This document shows positions 14,150 through 20,386 of a DNA stretch of 22,822 nucleotides, in pieces. Positions within the stretch are counted from its first letter, which is position 1. Every line of letters starts with the position of its first letter. Position numbers and translations under genes: made by a program. The notes under the pieces are model-generated. The model had not been told where the DNA came from. It searched no databases and saw nothing but the letters and a program-made list of their open reading frames with translations. The stretch lies in NCBI GenBank assembly GCA_905212515.1, contig CAJMEU010000032.1:1-22822 (forward strand), in the 5' to 3' direction. The stretch is from an uncultured Oscillospiraceae bacterium (lineage in GTDB: Bacteria > Bacillota > Clostridia > Oscillospirales > Ruminococcaceae).

Positions 14150-15289
14150 ATGCGCACTGCCTATATCGACAAACTGATCGGTTCCCTGAACAGCGCCGGC
14201 TGCGACGCCGTGCTGCTGTGCCCCTCGGAAGAGCTGCGCTTTTTCGCCGGCTTTTCCCCGCTGATGTGCGAGCGCTTCCAGGGCCTTTTCCTGAAAAAGG
14301 ACGGGACCATGTTCTATTTCTGCAACCTGCTGACCGGCGACGAGGTGCGGGCCGCCGCCGGGGACGCCTTCCCTGTGTACACCTGGTTCGACAACGCGGT
14401 CATGGCCGACGCGCTGTATGACGTGTTTCAAAAAGAGGGGCTGTTGGGCGCCGTCATCGCCGTCAACAGCTCTGCCCAGGCGTTCAACGTGCTGGACATC
14501 GCGGAGAAGACGGGCGCGCGCTTTGTGAACGGCGTACCTCTGCTGGAACAGGCCCGCATCCGCAAAACGGCCGCGGAACTGGACGCCCTGCGCAAGGCGG
14601 CTTCCATCGCCGACCAGGGCTTTCGCAACACCCTGCCCCAGATCCGGGCCGGCATGACGGAAAAACAGATCCACGATATCCTCACCGGCGAGATGGCCAA
14701 ACTGGGCGGCGCCGACGCCGGCGCCCTGGTGGCCTCGGGCCCCAACGCCGGGTTTCCCCATTACAGCGGCGACAGCCGCGTGGTACAGCCCGGGGACTGC
14801 ATCATTCTGGACTTCGGCTGCCTGTGGGAGGAGCTGCATTCCGACATGACGCGCACCATTTTCCTGGAGCCGGTGCCCCGGGAGGCGCAGCGGCTGTACT
14901 GGCTGCTGCACCGGGCCCAGGCCGCGGCCGAGGACGCCGCCCGGGAGGGGGCCTATGTGCCGGATATCGACGCGGCGGCGCGGGCCGTTTTGGCCCGGGA
15001 AGGCCTGGACGGCGCCTGTACCACCCGCGTGGGCCACGGCATCGGCTATATGACCCACGAGGCCCCCTACATCAACGCCCACAACCAGATGCATTTGGAG
15101 CGCGGCATGTGCTTTTCCGTGGAGCCGGGCATCTATCTGCCCGGCCGCCGGCGCCTGCGCACCGAGCACTTTGGGGCAATTGACCTGGACGGCCGGCGGG
15201 AGAGCCTCAACCAGGCCACCAAGGACCTTGTCTCCATCGGGCCGGGCGGCGTGACCGTCACGCCGCCCCCCAAGGGCGGGCCGGATTGA
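14150..15289 (+). CDS. M24-family aminopeptidase (Xaa-Pro peptidase type)
   Basis: Aminopeptidase P-like enzymes cut Xaa-Pro bonds with a dinuclear metal centre. The 379-aa protein has a creatinase-type N-terminal domain (1-135) and a pita-bread catalytic domain. The five metal ligands are visible: D221 (IILDFGCLW), D232 (HSDMTRTIF), H296 (VGHGIGYMTHEAP), E325 (FSVEPGIYL) and E339 (LRTEHFGAI). The usual E-D after the last Arg is E-H here. GGAGGT lies at 14135-14140; ATG at 14150 is preferred, and GTG at 14147 is a near-equal alternative. It is the last gene of the divergent operon and ends before a strong terminator. Together with the Opp transporter it fits use of proline-containing peptides. 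Confidence 0.92.
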   Translation: MRTAYIDKLIGSLNSAGCDAVLLCPSEELRFFAGFSPLMCERFQGLFLKKDGTMFYFCNLLTGDEVRAAAGDAFPVYTWFDNAVMADALYDVFQKEGLLGAVIAVNSSAQAFNVLDIAEKTGARFVNGVPLLEQARIRKTAAELDALRKAASIADQGFRNTLPQIRAGMTEKQIHDILTGEMAKLGGADAGALVASGPNAGFPHYSGDSRVVQPGDCIILDFGCLWEELHSDMTRTIFLEPVPREAQRLYWLLHRAQAAAEDAAREGAYVPDIDAAARAVLAREGLDGACTTRVGHGIGYMTHEAPYINAHNQMHLERGMCFSVEPGIYLPGRRRLRTEHFGAIDLDGRRESLNQATKDLVSIGPGGVTVTPPPKGGPD

Positions 15290-15309
15290 TCCTTCCGCCC
15301 AAAACAGCA

Positions 15310-15346
15310 GCCCCCGTGGCACGCGGTTCGTGCCACGGGGGCTTCT
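15310..15346 (+). terminator. Strong terminator after the M24 gene, possibly bidirectional
   Basis: GCCCCCGTGGCACG (15310-15323) and CGTGCCACGGGGGC (15329-15342) form a perfect 14-bp stem followed by TTCTTTG. It lies between convergent genes, marking the boundary of the catabolic locus and the phage-derived module. Confidence 0.88.
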
Positions 15347-15366
15347 TTGCGTTTTGCCGGGCCGGG

Positions 15367-15777
15367 TCATTCCTGCCCCTTTTCCCTCTTTTTCTTCTCC
15401 CGCTCCGCCACCATGTTCATGAACAGGATCAGGTCGTCCACGTTTTCCTGGGTGAAGGCCTCCCGCACCTGGCCATAGGCGGCGAAAAGCTGGCCGGCCA
15501 AGGGGTCGTTTTCCAGTTGGGCCGCCAATGGCTCGCCCGCCCCGGCGGCAGGCTCCATGGGCACGTCATAGCCCATCAGCCACGCCTCGGACACGCCCAG
15601 CGCTTTGGCCAGCGCCCACAGGCGGTCCTGCTTGGGCTCAAAGGCGCCGCGCAGATATTGGCTGAGGGCGCTTTTGGGGATGCCGGACTTTTCGCACAGC
15701 TCCACCTGTTTGAGGCCGCGCTGCTCCATGGCTTGGCGCAGGCGCTGGGGGAACAAATTGTCCACACTCATGGTCAT
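15367..15777 (-). CDS. XRE-family phage-type repressor
   Basis: The 136-aa protein has an N-terminal helix-turn-helix (about 11-65: QRLRQAMEQRGLKQVELCEK, SGIPKSALSQYLRGAFEPKQ, LWALAKALGVSEAWLMGYD) and a charged C-terminal helix (ENVDDLILFMNMVAEREKKK). There is no S24 autoprotease domain, so derepression would need another route, for example an ImmA-type protease or an antirepressor. It is transcribed away from the phage early genes, as lysogeny repressors are, and its promoter contains one of three repeated operator-like sites. ATG at 15777 is used; ATG at 15771 is an alternative with GGAG 7 nt upstream. Confidence 0.92.
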   Translation of the reverse strand: MTMSVDNLFPQRLRQAMEQRGLKQVELCEKSGIPKSALSQYLRGAFEPKQDRLWALAKALGVSEAWLMGYDVPMEPAAGAGEPLAAQLENDPLAGQLFAAYGQVREAFTQENVDDLILFMNMVAEREKKKREKGQE

Positions 15778-15805
15778 GCTCCGTTCTTCCTGTTAAATTA
15801 CTTCT

Positions 15806-15834
15806 ATTATATACAAATAGTTTAGAAAAATCAA
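15806..15834 (-). promoter_or_regulatory. Repressor promoter (leftward)
   Basis: On the minus strand TTGATT (15829-15834), a 17-nt spacer and consensus TATAAT (15806-15811). The first operator-like repeat fills the spacer, so the repressor probably controls its own synthesis. Confidence 0.75.
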
Positions 15835-15920
15835 CGATTTTTAAAAATAATTTAGAAAACTGAATATTTTATATTGACAGGCTGCCCAGGAAATGGTATG
15901 ATACAAATAGTTCAGAAAAC
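15812..15920. promoter_or_regulatory. Three phased operator-like repeats between repressor and early genes
   Basis: A motif close to ATAGTTTAGAAAA recurs at 15817-15829, 15847-15859 (ATAATTTAGAAAA) and 15907-15919 (ATAGTTCAGAAAA). Starts are 30 and 60 bp apart, whole helical turns. The first and third share the longer match TACAAATAGTTYAGAAAA. The first lies in the spacer of the leftward promoter and the third directly downstream of the rightward -10 box. This is the layout of a phage lysis-lysogeny operator. A fourth match (16159-16168) overlaps the end of the cro-like gene. Confidence 0.75.
15874..15902 (+). promoter_or_regulatory. Rightward early promoter
   Basis: TTGACA (15874-15879), a 17-nt spacer and TATGAT (15897-15902) form a near-consensus promoter. 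The third operator-like repeat starts immediately after the -10 box, so a bound repressor would block initiation. It drives the early genes and possibly the tail genes. Confidence 0.82.
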
Positions 15921-15945
15921 AAAACAATTGGGAAATGATTTTCCT

Positions 15946-16164
15946 TTGCAGCCCGTGGATTACAGCAATTTGCTGCGCCGGGCCCAGACCCGGGGATTGA
16001 CGCAAAAGGGGCTGGCCGCCGTGGCCGGTATGGCAGAGTGTTAGTTTTTATCGAGGTTGTCCGGTTGTTCCCCGTTCACCACCCGTGAAATACGGCGTAT
16101 GGTGGACTGGCTGGAGATCCCGCCGGAAGAGATCGGGGTTTATTTTTTTGCCGAGAAAGTTTAG
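15946..16164 (+). pseudogene. Cro-like XRE gene interrupted by one TAG codon
   Basis: One reading frame encodes QPVDYSNLLRRAQTRGLTQ, KGLAAVAGMAEC, then TAG (16042-16044), then FLSRLSG, SPFTTREIRRMVDWLEIPPE and EIGVYFFAEKV before a stop at 16162-16164. The two halves are the two parts of a single small XRE/Cro domain (about 72 codons). The amber replaces one residue at the recognition helix with no shift of frame. The start is unclear: TTG at 15946 or GTG at 15955, with only GGGAAA upstream. It directly follows the rightward promoter, where a Cro or antirepressor is expected. It is called a pseudogene unless the TAG is suppressed or is an error. Confidence 0.8.
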
Positions 16165-16186
16165 AAAACAAAATTCAGGAGGATCT

Positions 16187-16432
16187 ATGAAAAACACATT
16201 GACCAAATGGGTGCCTCTGGAACTGGACGGCGCGCAGCAGGAGGCCGTGTGCCGCCTGGCAGCCGCCGCGGGGGTGGACATCGATTCCTTTTTGCTGGCC
16301 GGGGCCATGGCCGGCGTCAAGCTGGCCATCCGCGCGGGCGAGGCCCCGCTGCAGCGGGCGGCGCGCCGGGCGCAGGGGGCGATGGACTGGAGCGCGTGGG
16401 CCGGGAAAGCGGGTGCGGCCGATGGACCGTGA
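16187..16432 (+). CDS. Small phage early protein of unknown function (81 aa)
   Basis: Starts MKNTLTKWVPLELDGAQQEA, with AGGAGG 5 nt upstream of ATG 16187. The rest is Ala-rich and helical (CRLAAAAGVDIDSFLLAGA, MAGVKLAIRAGEAPLQRAAR). No known domain is recognised. It lies just after the cro-like gene and overlaps the next gene by 11 bp, so it belongs to the early operon. A regulatory or DNA-binding accessory role is possible but not shown. Confidence 0.7.
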   Translation: MKNTLTKWVPLELDGAQQEAVCRLAAAAGVDIDSFLLAGAMAGVKLAIRAGEAPLQRAARRAQGAMDWSAWAGKAGAADGP

Positions 16433-16631
16433 GGCCGTTTTGCGCCGGATGGCGGCCTGCCCCCGCCGCTGGGCGTTCGACCCTTACGAGGAGGCGCCCG
16501 TGAAGATGCTGTGCCCCAACTGCGGCCAGCCCATTTATGACGGGGACGACTATTATTACCTCACCGTGGAGGGTGTGGAGGTGCCGGTTGGCTGCGAGGC
16601 CTGTGCCGGCCGCCGCACCGCCCGGGCGTGA
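16422..16631 (+). CDS. Small zinc-ribbon phage protein
   Basis: The 69-aa product has two CxxC knuckles, CPNC (C31/C34) and CEAC (C58/C61), separated by an acidic, aromatic stretch (DGDDYYYLTVEG), the pattern of a small zinc ribbon. The start is uncertain. ATG 16422 overlaps the previous gene but has a poor ribosome site; in-frame GTG at 16500 follows AGGAGG by 5 nt and would give a 43-aa protein made only of the zinc ribbon. Such proteins are common in Firmicute prophage early regions; the function is unknown. Confidence 0.62.
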   Translation: MDREAVLRRMAACPRRWAFDPYEEAPVKMLCPNCGQPIYDGDDYYYLTVEGVEVPVGCEACAGRRTARA

Positions 16632-16653
16632 GGGGCGGAGAGGAGGGACAAAG

Positions 16654-16998
16654 ATGAACTATGTGGAACAGGTGATCCTGCTGACGCGCCTGGGATACGG
16701 CCTGCGGGATATCATGTCCCTGGCCGGGGTGGACGAGCCCGAGGTGAGCCGCATCCTGAAAAGCCCGGGCAAGGCGCGGCACGCCTACCGCACGGAGCTG
16801 GAGGACAAGCGCGCCGCGCTGGCCGCCCTGCGCAGCGCGGTGCCGCCGGCGGGTGAAGCCGGGCGCCGGCGCTGCGGCCGGCGCTGCGCCTGGCGGCGGG
16901 ACGGCAGCCCCTACTGTGTGGCACCGGTGTGCTGGCAGCGTGCATTGGGCGGCCCCTGCGCCCCGCGGGGCGAAAACGGGAAAGGAGAAGTGCAATGA
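16654..16998 (+). CDS. Small HTH-like phage protein with Arg/Cys-rich tail (114 aa)
   Basis: Starts MNYVEQVILLTRLGYGLRDI at ATG 16654, with GGAGGG 6 nt upstream. Residues 10-40 look like a helix-turn-helix (GYGLRDIMSLAGVDEPEVSR). The C-terminal third is unusual: RRRCGRRCAWRRDGSPYC, with five cysteines in all, possibly a metal site. It overlaps the DUF1492 gene by ATGA. No named family is recognised; an early regulator is plausible. Confidence 0.65.
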   Translation: MNYVEQVILLTRLGYGLRDIMSLAGVDEPEVSRILKSPGKARHAYRTELEDKRAALAALRSAVPPAGEAGRRRCGRRCAWRRDGSPYCVAPVCWQRALGGPCAPRGENGKGEVQ

Positions 16999-17417
16999 CC
17001 AAACAGGAACTGGGCCGGCTGTATCATCTGAACCGGGAGATCGCCCAGGAAAAGCACCGGCTGGCCGAACTGGAGGCCGCCGCGACGGACACCTCCGCCA
17101 AGGTGACGGGGCTGCCCCATTTGAACTGCGTGGCGGACAAGACGGCCATTGCGGCGGAACTGGCCGACTGCCGGGCCACCATGGAGGCCATGGTGCGGCT
17201 TTCCATCACCGAGTACGACCGGCTGAACCGGCTGATCGCCGGTGTGGACGACTGCCTGATGCGGCAGATCCTGACTTATCGGTATGTGAACGGCTTTTCC
17301 TGGAACGCAGTGGCCATGCACGTGGGCGGCGGCAACACGGCCGACGGCGTGCGCAAAGCCCACGACCGCTGGCTGGCAAAGGCGTCCGTTTTGTCCGCAC
17401 AAGGCATGGTACGATAG
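16995..17417 (+). CDS. DUF1492-family phage late transcription regulator
   Basis: The 140-aa protein starts MTKQELGRLYHLNREIAQEK and has an N-terminal coiled coil (LAELEAAATD), a middle region (SITEYDRLNRLIAGVDDCLM) and a C-terminal sigma-region-4-like helix-turn-helix (RQILTYRYVNGFSWNAVAMH, VGGGNTADGVRKAHDRWLAK). This is the DUF1492/ArpU-like pattern found just before terminase genes in Firmicute phages and thought to switch on late genes. Here tail genes follow instead. ATG 16995 is coupled to the previous stop, with GGAG 7 nt upstream. It is the only intact gene in the window ending in TAG. Confidence 0.87.
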   Translation: MTKQELGRLYHLNREIAQEKHRLAELEAAATDTSAKVTGLPHLNCVADKTAIAAELADCRATMEAMVRLSITEYDRLNRLIAGVDDCLMRQILTYRYVNGFSWNAVAMHVGGGNTADGVRKAHDRWLAKASVLSAQGMVR

Positions 17418-17430
17418 CATCACGGAAACA

Positions 17431-17487
17431 GGGAGTGCTTTTGCCCCCCTGCCCTGGACGGGCAGCGCGCGGGGCAGAAAGCATCCC
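17431..17487. other. Large nested hairpin between the late regulator and the tail genes
   Basis: Outer arms TGCTTTTGCCCC (17436-17447) and GGGGCAGAAAGCA (17471-17483) pair with one bulged G. An inner hairpin, CTGCCC (17449-17454) / GGGCAG (17460-17465), sits inside. There is no T-run. The 119 bp from 17418 to the next ATG otherwise show no gene. The hairpin lies exactly where head genes would be expected and may be a structured RNA, a processing site or a deletion scar. Confidence 0.6.
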
Positions 17488-17536
17488 CCTCCGTTCAAAT
17501 ATAGGCGGCCGCCACAGGATACGGCGGCGGGTGGGT

Positions 17537-18043
17537 ATGGGGATTTTTCCGGCGGGCGGGCCCGCCAAAACAAGCGGCGCCCCGGCGCCGGCGGGAGGTG
17601 AAACGAGTATCGAGGACACCATCATCAAAGCCCTGCGGGACTACTTCCAAGGCTGCCCGCTGACGCAGGGCGGCACACTGAATGTGGACAGCCTGGCCGA
17701 CCAGGACGCGGCGTACTCCATCGACCCGGTGGAGGGCCCGCAGGTGCTGCAGCAGTACGTGGGCGGCAGCAGCCTGCGGCAGTACACCTTTGCGCTGCGC
17801 AGCGCCGCCAGCCGCGGCGAGGTGCAGCAGAACCTGGCGGGCAGCGGCTTTTCCGAAAGGCTGGGCGCCTGGATGGAACAGCAGACCCGCGCGCGCGCCC
17901 TGCCCGCACTGGGCGGCGGGCGCACCCCGTACAAGCTGGAAGCAGTGAGCACGGGCCACTTATTCGAAACCGGGCCGGACATTGGCAAATACGAGATCCA
18001 ATGCCGACTGGTGTATTTACAGAAAGGAGAACGAACACTATGA
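17537..18043 (+). CDS. Phage minor capsid / tail terminator protein
   Basis: From SIEDTIIKALRDYFQGCP onward (about 147 aa) the protein matches the Firmicute phage 'minor capsid' family that caps siphophage tail tubes: GGTLNVDSLADQDAAYSIDP, YVGGSSLRQYTFALRS, NLAGSGFSERLGAWMEQQ, LEAVSTGHLFETGPDIGKYE, IQCRLVYLQKG. Coordinates use the nearest canonical in-frame start, ATG 17537, but this adds a Gly/Ala/Pro-rich leader with a poor ribosome site. The real initiation site is probably at the GGAGG at 17594-17598; the in-frame codons in reach are ACG (17603) and ATC (17609), neither standard. It overlaps the tube gene by ATGA. It joins head to tail in phages and closes the tube in tail-only particles. 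Confidence 0.83.
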   Translation: MGIFPAGGPAKTSGAPAPAGGETSIEDTIIKALRDYFQGCPLTQGGTLNVDSLADQDAAYSIDPVEGPQVLQQYVGGSSLRQYTFALRSAASRGEVQQNLAGSGFSERLGAWMEQQTRARALPALGGGRTPYKLEAVSTGHLFETGPDIGKYEIQCRLVYLQKGERTL

Positions 18044-18543
18044 AACTTTCCGAACTGATGGCAGGAAACACCCCCGATGCTTCCTATGAGGGCATCACCA
18101 CGGCAGACGACTTTGTGCTGGCCGTGGACTTTACCGGCACGGCCGCTTCCCCGGCCGACTACCTGGTGGCGCAGGAGGGCATTATTGAGCACTCCGGCGC
18201 GCTGAATCCCCAGACGCTGGACAGCACCTACATCCGCGGCGGTTTGCAGACCACCAAAACGGGCAACCAGCGCACCTTTACCCTGAGCGGCGACCGCTAT
18301 ATCGGCGACGAGTTCCAGGACGCCCTGATGGCCCACGACCTGAAATACGGCACCGGCCAGGCGGTGGTGAAGGACTATGTGTACTTCAACCTGCTGACCG
18401 GCAAGGGCGAAAAGGGCAAGGTTGCCGTGCGCGTGGAGAGCGACCCCGCCGGTGCGGCCGGCGCCAACGCCAACGTAACCGCCACCCTCTCGGCCTGCGG
18501 TACCCCGGCCGAGTACACCTACAGCGCGCCCGCACAGGGCTGA
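18040..18543 (+). CDS. Phage major tail (tube) protein
   Basis: A 167-aa protein starting MKLSELMAGNTPDASYEGIT, with IEHSGALNPQTLDSTYIRGG, TKTGNQRTFTLSGDRYIGDE, FQDALMAHDLKYGTGQAVVK and a Gly/Ala-rich C-terminal part (ESDPAGAAGANANVTATLSA). Position (after the tail terminator, before the two chaperones and the tape measure) and the Thr/Gly-rich beta-type sequence identify it as the tube subunit. ATG 18040 overlaps the previous stop; AAAGGAG lies upstream. A GC-rich hairpin follows, consistent with higher expression of this subunit. Confidence 0.82.
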   Translation: MKLSELMAGNTPDASYEGITTADDFVLAVDFTGTAASPADYLVAQEGIIEHSGALNPQTLDSTYIRGGLQTTKTGNQRTFTLSGDRYIGDEFQDALMAHDLKYGTGQAVVKDYVYFNLLTGKGEKGKVAVRVESDPAGAAGANANVTATLSACGTPAEYTYSAPAQG

Positions 18544-18549
18544 CGCAGC

Positions 18550-18588
18550 GGCCGGGCCGCGCCGTGCTGGCCGGCCCGGCCATCTTTT
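18550..18588 (+). terminator. GC-rich stem-loop after the tube gene (partial terminator)
   Basis: GGCCGGGCC (18550-18558) pairs perfectly with GGCCCGGCC (18573-18581), followed by ATCTTTTAT. It probably reduces transcription into the chaperone genes, as expected when tube protein is needed in excess. Confidence 0.65.
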
Positions 18589-18606
18589 ATAAAATAGGAG
18601 GCCCAT

Positions 18607-18984
18607 ATGATCACTGTAAACGGAACATCCATTGATTTCGACATCACCGCGCCGGAGGACTTGCGCCGCTACCGCGCCGCGGGTGAAAAAATGACCGAGG
18701 CGGCCGCCGCCCTGCCCCAGGCGCCCGCCGACATGAGCGCAAGCGGGGATTTCGGCGCCTATATCGCCTTTTTGGAGGGCCAGTGCAAGGTGCTGACGGA
18801 CTTTATCGACGAGGCCTTCGGCCAGGGCACCTGCGACGCGCTGCTGGGGCCCAAAACCAGCCTGGAAAAGCTGCTGGACGTTTGCGACGCCATCGGCGCG
18901 GCCGTGGAGCAGCAGGGCAAGGAGGTGGGCGTGAAGATCAAGAAATACGCGCCCAACCGCACCCGCCGGGCGGCTAAAAAATGA
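18607..18984 (+). CDS. Tail assembly chaperone, G-like (DUF6673 type)
   Basis: A 125-aa protein, MITVNGTSIDFDITAPEDLR, with EGQCKVLTDFIDEAFGQG, LEKLLDVCDAIGAAVEQQGK and a basic C-terminus (IKKYAPNRTRRAAKK). It occupies the place of lambda gpG between tube and tape measure and resembles the DUF6673 proteins found there in Firmicute phages. ATG 18607 has AGGAGG 5 nt upstream. Its end, GCT AAA AAA TGA, overlaps the next gene's ATG. Confidence 0.8.
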   Translation: MITVNGTSIDFDITAPEDLRRYRAAGEKMTEAAAALPQAPADMSASGDFGAYIAFLEGQCKVLTDFIDEAFGQGTCDALLGPKTSLEKLLDVCDAIGAAVEQQGKEVGVKIKKYAPNRTRRAAKK

Positions 18985-19631
18985 ATATCCTGCTGGAACG
19001 GGGGCTGCCGGAGGAGATCGACGGGGTGCCCATCTACGCGGATTTCCGCAACATGATCCGCTTTGAGCAAATCCTGCTGGACGACGCGCTGCCAGAGGCT
19101 GAAAAGGCGCGGCTGGGGCTGGGCCAATTGTTCGACCAGCTGCCCCCCGGCGGCGCCGAGCGGGCGGTGGAGCGCCTGATGTGGTTTTACCGCTGCGGCC
19201 GCGAGGCGGACGAGGACGAAGCGCCGGCGCCCGCCCGCGCCAAAACGCCGGACCGGGCCTATGATTTCGACGCGGACGCGCCGCTGATCTACGCCGGGTT
19301 CTACGCGGCCTACGGCATCAGCCTGACCACGGTGGACTTTCTGCATTGGTGGGAGTTTGTGGCGCTGCTGGAGGGGCTGCCCGAAAGCACGGCCATGGGC
19401 CAGCTGATGCGCTGGCGCACCATGGACCTTTCCCAGATCGAGGACAAGAAAACGCGGGCGCGCTATGCAGCGCTGAAGCGCCAATGCGCGGTGGGGCGTG
19501 CGCCCAAGGCCCACAAGGCCTCGGCGCAGGAGATTGCCCGGCGCAACAAGGAGCGGGTGGCCCAGCGGTTCGCCCTGGCGGAACAGACGGTGCACAAAGA
19601 GGATGCGGGCAAAGAAAAAGAGACTGTGTGA
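18981..19631 (+). CDS. Tail assembly chaperone, phage Gp15 family
   Basis: The 216-aa protein carries the Gp15 hallmarks: YDFDADAPLIYAGFYAAYGI, TTVDFLHWWEFVALLEGLPE, LMRWRTMDLSQIEDKKTRAR and a charged C-terminus. Gp15 proteins follow the G-like chaperone in many Firmicute siphophages and are thought to act like gpT in tail assembly. It has no ribosome site of its own; ATG 18981 overlaps the upstream TGA after a run of six A, so it is made by coupled re-initiation or by a -1 frameshift. Its stop codon is inside a strong terminator hairpin. Confidence 0.88.
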   Translation: MNILLERGLPEEIDGVPIYADFRNMIRFEQILLDDALPEAEKARLGLGQLFDQLPPGGAERAVERLMWFYRCGREADEDEAPAPARAKTPDRAYDFDADAPLIYAGFYAAYGISLTTVDFLHWWEFVALLEGLPESTAMGQLMRWRTMDLSQIEDKKTRARYAALKRQCAVGRAPKAHKASAQEIARRNKERVAQRFALAEQTVHKEDAGKEKETV

Positions 19632-19647
19632 GGACAGTCTCTTTTTT
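19615..19647 (+). terminator. Bidirectional terminator between Gp15 and lipoprotein genes
   Basis: AAAAAGAGACTGT (19615-19627) and ACAGTCTCTTTTT (19634-19646) form a perfect 13-bp stem with a T-run on plus and, from the complementary A-run, on minus. It contains the end of the Gp15 gene and would stop transcription before the tape-measure gene. Confidence 0.88.
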
Positions 19648-19653
19648 ATGTGG

Positions 19654-20292
19654 TCACCGGTCGTACCAGTCGTCGTAAAGGTCTGCGGTTGGAAAATATC
19701 GAATAGAAAAATTATCATCCCTGAAAAGGTAAAAACTAATCCCTATTCCCTGCTCTTTTAAATCCCAGTCGCTGCTTTTATTCCAGTACTCATTTTTTAT
19801 GCCGCTGGAGAGAGAAAATTCATGGGCCGGCGCACCATATTGTTCTGTAAAGAAATCAACGATATTTTCATATGCAGCAGCAACATTTTGCGCCAGTTCT
19901 GCGTCCGTTCTTTTTTTGGATTGGTTTATGTAAGGATTTCCATATACCTCTATCTTTACATTTACCAGCGGCCACTCACTTTCAGCCTGGTCTGGTGATT
20001 CATTTTTAAACTCGTATTTGATAGAACCTAGTGAGCAGTCTGGCTCAAAAAGAACATTTTTCTTTTGATAGCGAAAGGGATCCACCATAATTTCTCCGTA
20101 GACATCGGTCACATCTTCCCCCACGATTTCTTTGACCTGAGCCTTCGTCATGCCAAATTCAATCCCTTCCGGTAAAAGGAGATATTGGTACGCTGCTTGC
20201 CCTTCTACATCTTCGATTTCATCTGCTTTCTGGCCACATGCAGTGAATGCCAACAAACATATTAAAAAAATTGCCAGGATGCGTTTTTTCAT
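19654..20292 (-). CDS. Secreted lipoprotein of unknown function (212 aa)
   Basis: The signal peptide MKKRILAIFLICLLAF is followed by lipobox-like FTAC (C19), so the mature protein is a membrane-anchored lipoprotein. GIEFGMTKAQVKEIVGED resembles the SmpA/BamE-like 'G-M-T-xx-Q-V' turn, but no family is certain. The rest is acidic and aromatic, with a Trp/Tyr/Asp-rich C-terminus (LYDDWYDR). ATG 20292 has GGGGG 7 nt upstream. It is AT-rich compared with the tail genes and lies opposite to them, with its own -10 box, so it looks like an acquired cargo gene. Surface lipoproteins in prophages sometimes block superinfection; that role is only a guess here. Confidence 0.78.
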   Translation of the reverse strand: MKKRILAIFLICLLAFTACGQKADEIEDVEGQAAYQYLLLPEGIEFGMTKAQVKEIVGEDVTDVYGEIMVDPFRYQKKNVLFEPDCSLGSIKYEFKNESPDQAESEWPLVNVKIEVYGNPYINQSKKRTDAELAQNVAAAYENIVDFFTEQYGAPAHEFSLSSGIKNEYWNKSSDWDLKEQGIGISFYLFRDDNFSIRYFPTADLYDDWYDR

Positions 20293-20315
20293 AGCAAGTC
20301 CCCCCTTTATATTTT

Positions 20316-20321
20316 ATTATA
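20316..20321 (-). promoter_or_regulatory. -10 box of the leftward lipoprotein gene
   Basis: A consensus TATAAT on the minus strand lies 24 bp upstream of the start codon. A TGGTAA 17 bp further up is only a weak -35 candidate. Confidence 0.55.
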
Positions 20322-20386
20322 ACTGATTCTTACAAAAATTACCACCCCCAAAATTATCTCAAGATAAACATTAAGGAAGTGATGAA

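Noticed and set aside
16853..18043. A single 396-codon frame spanning the DUF1492 gene and the tail terminator
   Set aside because: The first two thirds are an out-of-frame shadow of the DUF1492 gene, with no family pattern. Only the part after about 17600 is conserved phage protein.
17537..18043. Possible chloramphenicol resistance protein
   Set aside because: From memory, members of this phage family are sometimes labelled this way in databases. Position and sequence fit a tail terminator; no acetyltransferase motif is present.
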